A DNA stretch of 11,811 bases from JADYZU01 sp964443055 (GTDB lineage Bacteria; Pseudomonadota; Alphaproteobacteria; Rhodobacterales; Rhodobacteraceae). The DNA is taken from contig CAYUBT010000079.1 in the NCBI GenBank assembly GCA_964443055.1, positions 1 to 11,811 of the forward strand. The letters run 5' to 3'. Both the position numbers and the translations under genes were made by a program. The notes below the pieces were generated by a model. That model did not search any database. It was not told the DNA's origin and worked only from the letters and a program-made list of their open reading frames with translations. This document shows, in pieces, positions 1-7,794 of the stretch. Numbering within the stretch: position 1 is the first letter of the stretch; every line of letters begins with the position of its first letter.

Positions 1-1300
<1,300 letters not shown>

Positions 1301-1413
1301 CTGGCGACTCGGGGCTGGCGGGCGGGAACAGTCTGACATGGAAACGGGGCACAGACCATGCGGGGGGCCGCGCGGGGGCTTGCCTTGTGCGCGCGGTCTG
1401 GAACAAATGGCCC

Positions 1414-3216
1414 ATGGAACCGAAAGAGTTGAAGAGCTGGGCGGAATCCGCGCCCCGTCTGGTCGCCGTCGCTGCGGGCCGCGCGCCGGCCGATCTTGTC
1501 ATTCGTGGTGGCTCCCTCGTCAATGTGCAGAGCCGCGAGATCCTCGACGGCTGGCAGGTGGCTGTGGCCGATGGCCGTTTTGCCTATGTAGGGCCTGATG
1601 CGAGCCATTGCATCGGCAAGGGGACCGAGGTCGTCGAGGCGGAGGGACGTTATCTGATCCCCGGCCTGTGCGACGCACATATGCATGTCGAATCGGGGAT
1701 GCTGACGCCTGCGGGTTTTGCCGCCGCCGTGATTCCGCACGGCACGACGACGATGTTCACCGATCCGCACGAGATCGCAAATGTGCTGGGTCTCGACGGT
1801 GTGCGGATGATGCATGACGAGGCGATGATGCAGCCTGTCAACATCTTCACGCAGATGCCTTCCTGCGCACCCTCGGCACCGGGGCTTGAGACTACCGGAT
1901 TCGAGATCGGCCCGGAGGATGTGGAAACGGCGATGGCCTGGCCCGGCATCATCGGCCTTGGCGAGATGATGAACTATCCCGGCGTCATCGCGGACGATCC
2001 GAAGATGCTGGCCGAAATGGCGGCGACGATGCGCGCGGGCAAGGTGGTGGGCGGCCATTATGCGAGCCCCGACCGCGGCATTCCTTTCCATGCCTATGCG
2101 GCCGGTGGCCCTGCCGACGACCACGAAGGCACGGGCGAGGCCGACGCCATCGCCAATGTCCGGCAGGGGATGCGGGCGATGATGCGGCTCGGATCGGCAT
2201 GGTACGATGTCGAAAGCCAGATCACGGCGGTCACGGAGAAGGGGCTCGATCCGCGCAATTTCATTCTGTGCACCGACGACAGCCATTCGGGAACGCTCGT
2301 GAATGACGGCCACATGAACCGGGTGGTCCGCCATGCGATCGACTGCGGCTGCGATCCGCTCATCGCGCTGCAGATGGCGACGATCAACACCGCCACGCAT
2401 TTCGGGCTGGAACGCGAACTGGGCTCGATCGCGCCGGGGCGCCGGGCCGATCTGATCCTGACATCGGACCTGCGCAAGCTGCCGATCGACGTCGTGTTCG
2501 CGCGGGGGGCGAGGGTGGCCGAGGGCGGGCGGCTTCTGGTCGAATGCCCGCGCTACGACTGGCCTCTCTCGGCACGCAACACCGTGCATCTTGGCAAGGT
2601 GCTGGCCGCCGAAGACTTCACCGTCACGGCCCCCGAAGGTGCCAATGCCGTGCGGGCGAGAGTGATCGGCGTGGTCGAGAACCAGGCCCCGACCAGGGCA
2701 CTCACCTTCGAGCTTCCGGTCACCGAAGGCCGCGTCCAGGCAACGGGCGAGGTCTGCGGAATCGCGCTCGTGGAACGTCACCGGGCCACGGGCAAGGTGG
2801 TGAACGGCTTTGTCTCGGGCTTCGGCTACCGGGGACGCATGGCCGTGGCCTCGACGGTGGCCCATGACAGTCACCACATGATCGTCGTCGGTACCGACCG
2901 CGAGATGATGGCCGCGGCGGCGAACCGGCTGGGCGAGATCGGCGGCGGCGTCACCGTCTGGAAGGACGGGAAGGAGCTTGCCCTTGTCCGGCTGCCCATC
3001 GCCGGGCTCATGTCCGACGCGCCCGCAGCCGAAGTGGCGGCTGCGGCGCAGGAGATGGTCGCAGCAATGGAGGACTGCGGCTGCACGCTGAACAATGCCT
3101 ACATGCAGCATTCGCTCCTTGCGCTGGTCGTGATCCCGGAACTGCGCATCTCGGATATGGGTCTTGTCGACGTCACCCGATTCGAGGTGACCGATCTGTT
3201 CGAGGAGAACGCATGA
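1414..3216 (+). CDS. ade: Adenine deaminase (adenine to hypoxanthine + NH3)
   Basis: Metal-dependent amidohydrolase (EC 3.5.4.2) of purine salvage, expected in the cytoplasm. With the ATG at 1414 it has 600 residues, usual for the family. Visible motifs in order: the beta-sandwich N-terminus DLVIRGGSLVNVQ; the metal site DAHMHVES (87-94, with H89 and H91); TTTMFTDPHEIANV (111-124); GEMMNYPGV (183-191); GHYAS and DDHEGT (214-240); CTDDSHSGTLVNDGH (286-300); then ATINTATHFGLERELGSIAPGRRADLIL. The C-terminal domain contains the VAHDSHH segment. A GTG at 1387 in the same frame would add nine residues. I prefer 1414 because the conserved part begins after it, but neither start has a strong SD. The stop overlaps the start of the AMP nucleosidase gene (ATGA), so the two are almost certainly co-transcribed and translationally coupled. 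The neighbour produces adenine, which supports adenine as substrate. Confidence 0.93.
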   Translation: MEPKELKSWAESAPRLVAVAAGRAPADLVIRGGSLVNVQSREILDGWQVAVADGRFAYVGPDASHCIGKGTEVVEAEGRYLIPGLCDAHMHVESGMLTPAGFAAAVIPHGTTTMFTDPHEIANVLGLDGVRMMHDEAMMQPVNIFTQMPSCAPSAPGLETTGFEIGPEDVETAMAWPGIIGLGEMMNYPGVIADDPKMLAEMAATMRAGKVVGGHYASPDRGIPFHAYAAGGPADDHEGTGEADAIANVRQGMRAMMRLGSAWYDVESQITAVTEKGLDPRNFILCTDDSHSGTLVNDGHMNRVVRHAIDCGCDPLIALQMATINTATHFGLERELGSIAPGRRADLILTSDLRKLPIDVVFARGARVAEGGRLLVECPRYDWPLSARNTVHLGKVLAAEDFTVTAPEGANAVRARVIGVVENQAPTRALTFELPVTEGRVQATGEVCGIALVERHRATGKVVNGFVSGFGYRGRMAVASTVAHDSHHMIVVGTDREMMAAAANRLGEIGGGVTVWKDGKELALVRLPIAGLMSDAPAAEVAAAAQEMVAAMEDCGCTLNNAYMQHSLLALVVIPELRISDMGLVDVTRFEVTDLFEENA

Positions 3217-4685
3217 CCGAGGATCTGATCGACACGCCGCCAGTCGCCCTGCACGAGAGTTTCACCGATGCGGAGGCGGCGGTAACCCGGCTGGTCGAAC
3301 TCTATGAGGAGGCAGTTGATTTTCTCGTCCACCGCTTCGGCGAGGTCGTCCGGAAAGGTCGCCCCCCGCGCCGCATCCGCGCCTGCTACCCCGAGATCCG
3401 GCTTTCGGTCACCACCTGGGCGCTCACCGACTCGCGGTTCTCCTTCGGCCATGTCGCCGGGCCGGGCGTCTATTCGACGACGGTCACGCAACCGCATCTG
3501 TTCAGGAACTATCTGGAACAGCAGATCGGGCTGCTGCTCAAGAACCACGGAGAACCGATCCTCATCGGCGTCTCGAACACCCCGATCCCCGTGCACTTCG
3601 CACTGGCCGGGCGAAGCGGCATGACGGTTCCGCAGGACGGCACGTTCGATTTCACCCTGCGCGACATGTTCGATGTGCCCAACCTCGCCACGATCCACGA
3701 CGAGATCGTCAATGGCGAGGACTGGCGCCACCCGGACGGCTCGGCCCCGCTGGCAGGCTTCACCGCACAGCGGATCGACTATTCGCTGACGCGGATCTCG
3801 CATTACATGGCGACGGAGCCGAAGCATTTCCAGAATCACATCCTGTTCACCAACTACCAGTTCTATGTGGACGAATTCATCCGCCACGCCCGCGAAGCGC
3901 TGGCCGATCCCGACAGCGACTACAACGCCTTCGTCGGGCCGGGCGATGTCGAGATCACGACGCCGGACGCCCCCCTCCCCGAACTCGCGCGCCTGCCACA
4001 GATGCCGAGCTATCACCTCAAGCGCGCGGACGGGAACGGCATCACCCTCGTCAACATCGGCGTCGGCCCGTCGAACGCAAAGACGGCGACCGACCATATC
4101 GCCGTCCTGCGGCCGCACGCATGGCTCATGGTCGGACATTGCGCGGGCCTGAGGAACAGCCAGCGCCTTGGCGATTTCGTTCTCGCCCATGGCTACCTGC
4201 GCGAGGATCACGTCCTTGACGACGACCTGCCCGTCTGGGTGCCGATCCCGCCGCTTGCCGAGATCCAGATCGCCCTGCAGGATGCCGTGGCCGAAGTGGC
4301 TGAACTCGAGGGATTCGAACTCAAGCGCATCATGCGCACCGGCACGGTGGCGACGATCGACAACCGCAACTGGGAGCTTCGCGACCAGTCGGGCCCTGTC
4401 CACCGCCTCAGCCTGAGCCGAGCCATTGCCCTCGACATGGAAAGCGCGACCATCGCCGCCAACGGCTACCGCTTCCGCGTGCCCTACGGCACGCTGCTCT
4501 GCGTCTCGGACAAACCGCTCCATGGCGAGTTGAAACTGCCCGGCATGGCCTCGGATTTCTATCATACACAGGTTGCCCGACACCTGCGGATCGGCATCCG
4601 GGCCATGGAACATCTGCGCGAGATGCCGCTCGAACGCATCCACAGCCGCAAGCTGCGTAGCTTTGAAGAGACGGCTTTCCTCTGA
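3213..4685 (+). CDS. amn: AMP nucleosidase (AMP to adenine + ribose 5-phosphate)
   Basis: AMP nucleosidase (EC 3.2.2.4) hydrolyses the N-glycosidic bond of AMP. It has 490 residues, close to the roughly 480 usual for the proteobacterial enzyme. The N-terminal AMP-nucleosidase-specific domain spans roughly residues 15-180 and includes RIRACYPEIRLSVTTW and GVYSTTVTQPHLFRNYLEQQ. The C-terminal nucleoside-phosphorylase fold contains NIGVGPSNAKTATDHIAVLRP (281-301), MVGHCAGLRNSQRLGDFVLA (307-326), the superfamily signature ALDMESATIAANG (407-418, the ribose-contacting Met-Glu pair) and LCVSDKPLHGELK (429-441, with the base-contacting Asp433). Its ATG overlaps the TGA of the adenine deaminase gene, and no separate promoter is visible. 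The gene ends at 4685, and no convincing intrinsic terminator follows. Nothing appears truncated. Confidence 0.95.
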   Translation: MTEDLIDTPPVALHESFTDAEAAVTRLVELYEEAVDFLVHRFGEVVRKGRPPRRIRACYPEIRLSVTTWALTDSRFSFGHVAGPGVYSTTVTQPHLFRNYLEQQIGLLLKNHGEPILIGVSNTPIPVHFALAGRSGMTVPQDGTFDFTLRDMFDVPNLATIHDEIVNGEDWRHPDGSAPLAGFTAQRIDYSLTRISHYMATEPKHFQNHILFTNYQFYVDEFIRHAREALADPDSDYNAFVGPGDVEITTPDAPLPELARLPQMPSYHLKRADGNGITLVNIGVGPSNAKTATDHIAVLRPHAWLMVGHCAGLRNSQRLGDFVLAHGYLREDHVLDDDLPVWVPIPPLAEIQIALQDAVAEVAELEGFELKRIMRTGTVATIDNRNWELRDQSGPVHRLSLSRAIALDMESATIAANGYRFRVPYGTLLCVSDKPLHGELKLPGMASDFYHTQVARHLRIGIRAMEHLREMPLERIHSRKLRSFEETAFL

Positions 4686-4775
4686 AACACCTTTTTCCAT
4701 GGGGTGGGTCGCGGTTTTCGCTTGCATCGCCTGACGTTTTCTTGTGCAGGTATGCGCGATCCAGATGCAACAGAA

Positions 4776-4796
4776 CCCGGCGCTGCCAAGGCCGGG
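4776..4796 (+). promoter_or_regulatory. Hairpin in the leader just before the HU ribosome binding site
   Basis: CCCGGC (4776-4781) and GCCGGG (4791-4796) can form a perfect 6 bp stem with a 9-base loop. No T run follows, so it is not a terminator. It sits 7 bases before the AGGAG SD of the HU gene. A competing pairing is GATCC (4758-4762) with GGATC (4795-4799), which reuses the last two G residues. A role in expression or stability of the HU message is a guess. I saw no confident sigma70 promoter for HU in 4686-4775. Confidence 0.3.
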
Positions 4797-4814
4797 ATCA
4801 ACAGGAGAGCGGAT

Positions 4815-5102
4815 ATGGCAGATCAGATGACCAAGGCGCAACTCGTCGCCGCCCTTGCCGAGGCGACCGGCAGCGACAAGAAGTCGGCGAGCGCGACGCT
4901 CGATGCGCTTGCGAAGATCATCACCGACAAGGTGAGCGCGGGCGGTGCCGTCACCCTGCCCGGCGTGGGCAAGATCTCCTGCCGTGCGCGCGATGCGCGC
5001 CAGGTGCGCAACCCGGCGACCGGCGAAATGATCCACAAGGAAGCCGACAAGGTGGTCAAGGTCACCATTGCCAAGGCGCTGAAGGACAGCGTGAACGGCT
5101 GA
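4815..5102 (+). CDS. HU family DNA-binding nucleoid protein
   Basis: Small DNA-bending chromosome-architecture protein of 95 residues, the usual HU length. The helical dimerisation part begins MTKAQLVAALAEATGSDKK and carries the alternating small residues of the HU family. It is followed by LPGVGKISCRARDARQ and the DNA-binding beta-arm tip RNPATGE (65-71), whose proline intercalates into the minor groove. The protein ends KALKDSVNG. LPGVGKI in place of the enterobacterial GFGTFEV is typical of the Rhodobacterales-type HU. The start at 4815 is fixed by a good SD (AGGAG at 4803-4807, 7 bases upstream). An in-frame upstream ATG at 4704 would add a non-HU extension and is rejected. The gene is 129 bp downstream of the AMP nucleosidase gene and probably has its own promoter. 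Whether this is the sole HU or one of several homologues cannot be told here, so no symbol is given. Confidence 0.93.
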   Translation: MADQMTKAQLVAALAEATGSDKKSASATLDALAKIITDKVSAGGAVTLPGVGKISCRARDARQVRNPATGEMIHKEADKVVKVTIAKALKDSVNG

Positions 5103-5126
5103 TCGGCACCGCAAGGTGTGAACCGG

Positions 5127-5152
5127 GGCCGCTCTGCCGGGGCGGCCTTTTT
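5127..5152 (+). terminator. Intrinsic terminator after the HU gene
   Basis: A stem GGCCGC (5127-5132) / GCGGCC (5142-5147) with a 9-base loop is followed immediately by five T residues (5148-5152). It begins 24 bases after the HU stop codon, which is the expected position for rho-independent termination. Confidence 0.85.
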
Positions 5153-5175
5153 CGTTCGGGTAGGTGCGGGTGCAC

Positions 5176-5259
5176 CCGTCATTGCGGGAAGGTGCAGGCG
5201 ACGCGGCAAACCGGAGACGTTGGGAGTCTGGGTTGCTTCGCTGGCGCTCGCAATGACGG
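5176..5259 (+). repeat. Dispersed palindromic repeat, copy 1 (CCGTCATTGCG ends)
   Basis: 84 bp element bounded by a perfect 11 bp inverted repeat, CCGTCATTGCG ... CGCAATGACGG. The interior is also imperfectly palindromic: GCGACGCGGCAAACC on the left can pair with GGGTTGCTTCGC on the right, and AGAC/GTCT can close the tip, so the RNA could form one long hairpin on either strand. The second copy at 6536-6618, in opposite orientation, matches about 69 of 83 positions by hand alignment without gaps. Repeats with CGTCATTGCGAG-type ends are widespread in bacterial intergenic DNA and, when translated, give spurious peptides resembling HCERQRSN...RNDG. The element has no coding capacity. It lies between the convergent HU and aroC genes, 17 bp after the aroC stop, where it could also serve as an aroC transcript end. 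Confidence 0.85.
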
Positions 5260-5275
5260 TGGCCGGAGGCCGACC

Positions 5276-6388
5276 TCACCCCGGCCCGACAGACCCGCGC
5301 TTGCCCCCGGTCTGGGCGCGGTCGAGAAGAAGCTGGTCGGCCAGCACCAGCGCCATCATCGCCTCGCCCACCGGCACGGCGCGGATGCCGACGCAGGGAT
5401 CATGCCGCCCCTTCGTCACCAGATCGACGGGGCTGCCGTCCTCGCGGATCGACCGGCGCGGTGACAGGATCGACGACGTAGGCTTTACCGCGAACCGGAC
5501 GACCACATCCTGCCCGCTGGAAATGCCACCAAGAATGCCGCCTGCATGGTTCGAGGCGAAGACCGGGCGGCCATCCTCGTGGCCGGTGATCTCGTCGGCA
5601 TTCTCGCGCCCGGTGAGCATGGCTGCCGCCATCCCCTCGCCGATCTCGACACCCTTCACGGCATTGATCGACATCATCGCTGCGGCCAGTTCGGAATCGA
5701 GCTTGGCATAAAGCGGCGCTCCCAGTCCCGCAGGCACGCCGGAGGCCACGACCTCCACCACGGCACCAACGGAATTGCGGTCCTTGCCCCGCAGAAAATC
5801 GAGATACTCTTCCCATTCCGCGACCACGTCCGGGTCAGGGCACCAGAACGGATTGCGCGTGATTTCCGCGGCGTCGAACCGCGCGCGGTCGATCACCTTC
5901 TCGCCCATACGCACCATGTAGCCGGTGATCGAAAGCCCGGGGACGAGCGCCCGCAATACCTGTCGCGCCACCGCCCCGGCGGCGACGCGTGAAGCCGTCT
6001 CACGCGCGGACGAACGACCGCCCCCGCGATAGTCGCGCAGGCCGTATTTCAGATGATAGGTCAGATCGGCATGGCCGGGCCGGAACGCCCGGGCGATGTC
6101 GCCATAATCCTTCGACCGCTGGTCGGTGTTCTCGACCATGAGCTGGATCGGGGTTCCGGTGGTCTTTCCCTCGAACACGCCGGACAGGATGCGCACTTCG
6201 TCCGGCTCGCGCCGCTGGGTCGTCATCCGGCTCTGCCCCGGCCGCCGCCTGTCGAGCCACGGCTGGATGTCGGATTCCGACAGCGCGATCCCGGGCGGGC
6301 AGCCATCCACCGTCGCGCCGATGGCGGGTCCGTGGCTTTCGCCCCAGGTGGTCATGCGGAAGATATGGCCAAAGGTGTTGAAGGACAT
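5276..6388 (-). CDS. aroC: Chorismate synthase
   Basis: Seventh enzyme of the shikimate pathway (EC 4.2.3.5). It converts 5-enolpyruvylshikimate 3-phosphate to chorismate using reduced FMN. It has 370 residues, typical of the family. Motifs: N-terminal SFNTFGHIFRMTTWGESHG (GESHG at 16-20), RRRPGQSRMTTQRREPD (48-63), RPGHAD (103-108), YGLRDYRGGGRSSARET (115-131, the FMN and phosphate binding signature) and, near the C-terminus, RHDPCVGIRAVPVGEAM. The ATG at 6388 is fixed by GGAGG seven bases upstream and by the family's standard N-terminus. A longer in-frame start exists 26 codons upstream but has no family support. The gene is monocistronic in this window, convergent with HU and divergent from thiBPQ, with a repeat copy on each side. 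Nothing in the coding sequence appears damaged. Confidence 0.97.
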   Translation of the reverse strand: MSFNTFGHIFRMTTWGESHGPAIGATVDGCPPGIALSESDIQPWLDRRRPGQSRMTTQRREPDEVRILSGVFEGKTTGTPIQLMVENTDQRSKDYGDIARAFRPGHADLTYHLKYGLRDYRGGGRSSARETASRVAAGAVARQVLRALVPGLSITGYMVRMGEKVIDRARFDAAEITRNPFWCPDPDVVAEWEEYLDFLRGKDRNSVGAVVEVVASGVPAGLGAPLYAKLDSELAAAMMSINAVKGVEIGEGMAAAMLTGRENADEITGHEDGRPVFASNHAGGILGGISSGQDVVVRFAVKPTSSILSPRRSIREDGSPVDLVTKGRHDPCVGIRAVPVGEAMMALVLADQLLLDRAQTGGKRGSVGPG

Positions 6389-6410
6389 GATCGGACCTCC
6401 CTGGCCCGCA

Positions 6411-6439
6411 CCTTTAGGCCAGCCCCGCCCGCGCGCCAA
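6411..6439 (-). promoter_or_regulatory. Possible sigma70-type promoter for aroC
   Basis: On the minus strand TTGGCG (6439-6434) and TAAAGG (6416-6411) are separated by 17 bases. This would start transcription about 16 bases before the aroC start codon, leaving just enough leader for its SD. The -10 match is modest, so this is a candidate only. Confidence 0.3.
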
Positions 6440-6535
6440 GCGGGTTTCGCCGTGCCTCTGCCTCAACCACCGGGCCGGGCCACCGGCGACCGCCGACCGG
6501 TTTTCTCACAGGGGCTCCGAATTCGTCACACCTTT

Positions 6536-6618
6536 CGTCACTGCGAACGCAAGTGAAGCAAGCCAGTCCTCCCACGTCTCCGGGTTGCCGCGTCGCCTGC
6601 GGCTCCTCGCAATGACGG
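6536..6618 (-). repeat. Dispersed palindromic repeat, copy 2 (inverted relative to copy 1)
   Basis: 83 bp element that aligns without gaps to copy 1 (5176-5259) when read on the minus strand. The core GCAGGCGACGCGGCAA and the block CCGGAGACGT are identical, and the differences cluster in the arms and near the tip. The terminal inverted repeat has decayed at one end (CGTCACTGCG instead of CGTCATTGCG), so copy 2 looks older or less constrained. It lies about 150 bp upstream of aroC and about 30 bp before the -35 box of the thi promoter. The pair brackets aroC in opposite orientations. Confidence 0.85.
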
Positions 6619-6649
6619 ATTCGGAGTCATGCGGTTTCTCGCACCTCAC

Positions 6650-6677
6650 TTGCCATCAGCGCACAAAGTCCTATTGT
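6650..6677 (+). promoter_or_regulatory. Sigma70-type promoter of the thiBPQ operon
   Basis: TTGCCA (6650-6655) and TATTGT (6672-6677) are spaced by 16 bases. Transcription would start near 6683-6685, the first bases of the riboswitch P1 helix. That agreement with an independently recognised RNA element raises confidence. Inferred from sequence only. Confidence 0.6.
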
Positions 6678-6682
6678 CGGTG

Positions 6683-6767
6683 CCACCTCGGGGTGCCTTC
6701 CACAGGCTGAGACGCGCAAGCGGACCCGTTGAACCTGATCCGGGCAATACCGGCGGAGGGAAGGTGA
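6683..6767 (+). ncRNA. TPP (thiamine pyrophosphate) riboswitch, THI element
   Basis: Aptamer that binds thiamine pyrophosphate and shuts down thiamine genes. P1 is formed by CACCT (6684-6688) and AGGTG (6762-6766). The conserved GGGGTGCC follows P1. The pyrimidine-sensing CTGAGA lies at 6706-6711. The pyrophosphate-sensing half reads ACCCGTTGAACCTGATC, then CGGGCAATACCGG, then CGGAGGGAA, matching the family consensus almost base for base. The aptamer lies 50 bases before the start codon of the thiamine-binding protein gene. No hairpin plus T run follows it, so control is probably at translation initiation rather than by termination. Confidence 0.97.
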
Positions 6768-6779
6768 CAGGGCATCCGC

Positions 6780-6819
6780 TCACCCCATCGCCGGTTTGCA
6801 TGAATGGAGGAGCGAGATG
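6780..6819 (+). promoter_or_regulatory. Proposed expression platform of the TPP riboswitch and thiB ribosome binding site
   Basis: The thiB SD GGAGG (6806-6810) stands six bases before the ATG at 6817. CCCCAT (6783-6788) can pair with ATGG-GG (6804-6810, A6808 bulged) and mask it. TCACC (6780-6784) can instead pair with GGTGA (6763-6767), which is also the 3' strand of P1. TPP binding would fix P1, free CCCCAT and hide the SD; without TPP the GGTGA/TCACC helix would keep the SD open. The pairings are seen by eye; the switching is inference. Confidence 0.45.
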
Positions 6820-7794
6820 AGACACGCCACGATCCTTGCTGCACTGACCCTTGCCGCCACGCCTGCGCTGGCGGACGATCCGGTGCTCACCGTCTATACC
6901 TACGACAGTTTCGCCACCGAATGGGGCCCCGGTCCGGCGATCCAGGCCGGATTCGAGGCGGAATGCGACTGCAGCCTGCGCATCGTCCCTGCAGGCGACG
7001 GGGCGGCGCTGCTGTCGCGGCTGATGCTCGAAGGCGCGCGCAGCGAGGCCGATGTCGTGATCGGACTCGATAATTTCCTCATGGAGCGCGCCCGTGAGAC
7101 CGGTCTGTTCGCACCGCATGGAGTCGAGGCGCAGTTCGACCTGCCGGTCGAATGGGAGGACGACACCTTTGTTCCCTATGACTGGGGTGCCTTCGCCTTC
7201 GTCGCGACCCGCGACATCGCGGCACCGGCCTCGCTGCGGGAGCTGGCGGACAGTAATATCGCCGTGGTGATCCAGGATCCGCGCTCATCGACGCCGGGGC
7301 TGGGCCTCGCACTCTGGGTCAAGGCCGTCTACGGCGACGGGGCGCAGGCGCTCTGGGCCGATCTGGCCGACAATCTCGTCACCGTCACGCCGGGCTGGAG
7401 CGAGGCCTATGCGCTCTTTCTCTCGGGCGAGGCCGACGCCGTTCTCTCCTACACAACCTCCCCCGCCTATCACGTCATTGCCGAAGGCGACGACGAGAAG
7501 GTGGCCTGGAATTTTGCCGAGGGGAACCCGGTGCAGATCGAGGTGGCGGCAATGCTCGCCCATACGGGCAAGCCGGAGCTGGCACAGGAATTTCTGGCCT
7601 ATCTCGCCAGCCCGGAAGGCCAGGCACCGATCCCCGAGACCAACTGGATGTTCCCCGCTGTCCTGCCCGAGGGCGGGCTGCATCCGGCCTTTGACGAGGG
7701 CTATCCCGCACAACCGCTGATCATCACGCCCGAGGAGGCCGCCGGTCTGCGCGATGCGGCGGTGGAAGGCTGGCAGGCGGGACTTGCGCGCTGA
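6817..7794 (+). CDS. thiB: Thiamine ABC transporter, periplasmic thiamine-binding protein
   Basis: Periplasmic receptor that captures thiamine (and its phosphates in characterised homologues) and delivers it to the ThiP/ThiQ importer. It has 325 residues, the usual size. A Sec signal peptide (residues 1-19, MRHATILAALTLAATPALA, cleavage after ALA) is followed by VLTVYTYDSFATEWGPGP, which is the ThiB/TbpA hallmark. Other visible features are the ECDC cysteine pair (C50, C52), ADVVIGLDNFL, and GWSEAYALFLSGEADAVLSY followed by TTSPAYH in the second lobe. The start at 6817 is chosen because it has GGAGG six bases upstream and begins the signal peptide directly. The in-frame ATG at 6796 lacks both. 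It is the first gene of the thiBPQ operon behind the TPP riboswitch, so high cellular TPP should repress it. Confidence 0.96.
   Translation: MRHATILAALTLAATPALADDPVLTVYTYDSFATEWGPGPAIQAGFEAECDCSLRIVPAGDGAALLSRLMLEGARSEADVVIGLDNFLMERARETGLFAPHGVEAQFDLPVEWEDDTFVPYDWGAFAFVATRDIAAPASLRELADSNIAVVIQDPRSSTPGLGLALWVKAVYGDGAQALWADLADNLVTVTPGWSEAYALFLSGEADAVLSYTTSPAYHVIAEGDDEKVAWNFAEGNPVQIEVAAMLAHTGKPELAQEFLAYLASPEGQAPIPETNWMFPAVLPEGGLHPAFDEGYPAQPLIITPEEAAGLRDAAVEGWQAGLAR

Larger units (their letters stand above)
6389..6816. other. 428 bp divergent intergenic region between aroC and thiB
   Basis: This gap contains, in order, a weak aroC promoter candidate, a GC-rich stretch of short self-complementary sequences (about 6425-6500) with no clear role, repeat copy 2 (6536-6618), the thi promoter (6650-6677), the TPP riboswitch (6683-6767) and the thiB SD. 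An 8-base direct repeat TTCGTCAC occurs at 6522-6529 and 6534-6541, the second overlapping the end of the repeat element. I see no protein gene. Open frames here are driven by GC content and by the repeat. Confidence 0.7.

Noticed and set aside
4704..5102. Longer HU with an N-terminal extension starting at 4704
   Set aside because: The extension has no family counterpart, lacks an SD, and crosses the leader hairpin. The start at 4815 has AGGAG at proper spacing and gives a normal 95-residue HU.
3099..5279. 726-codon minus-strand open frame opposite the AMP nucleosidase and HU genes
   Set aside because: It covers two real genes in antisense, and its N-terminal part is a translation of repeat copy 1 (the HCERQRSN...RNDG type peptide), a well-known artefact.
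5176..6618. Invertible switch of aroC through the flanking inverted repeats
   Set aside because: The copies are only about 83 bp and diverged, too poor for efficient homologous recombination. There is no site-specific recombinase in the window, and aroC carries its own SD and promoter candidate, so inversion would not obviously act as a switch.
6126..6710. Plus-strand open frames across the aroC start and the intergenic region
   Set aside because: They are aroC antisense joined to a translation of repeat copy 2 and of the riboswitch leader; no SD and no domain.
6763..6784. GGTGA/TCACC hairpin after the riboswitch as an intrinsic terminator
   Set aside because: The stem is only 5 bp with a 12-base loop and no T run follows. 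It fits better as the competitor of P1 in translational control.
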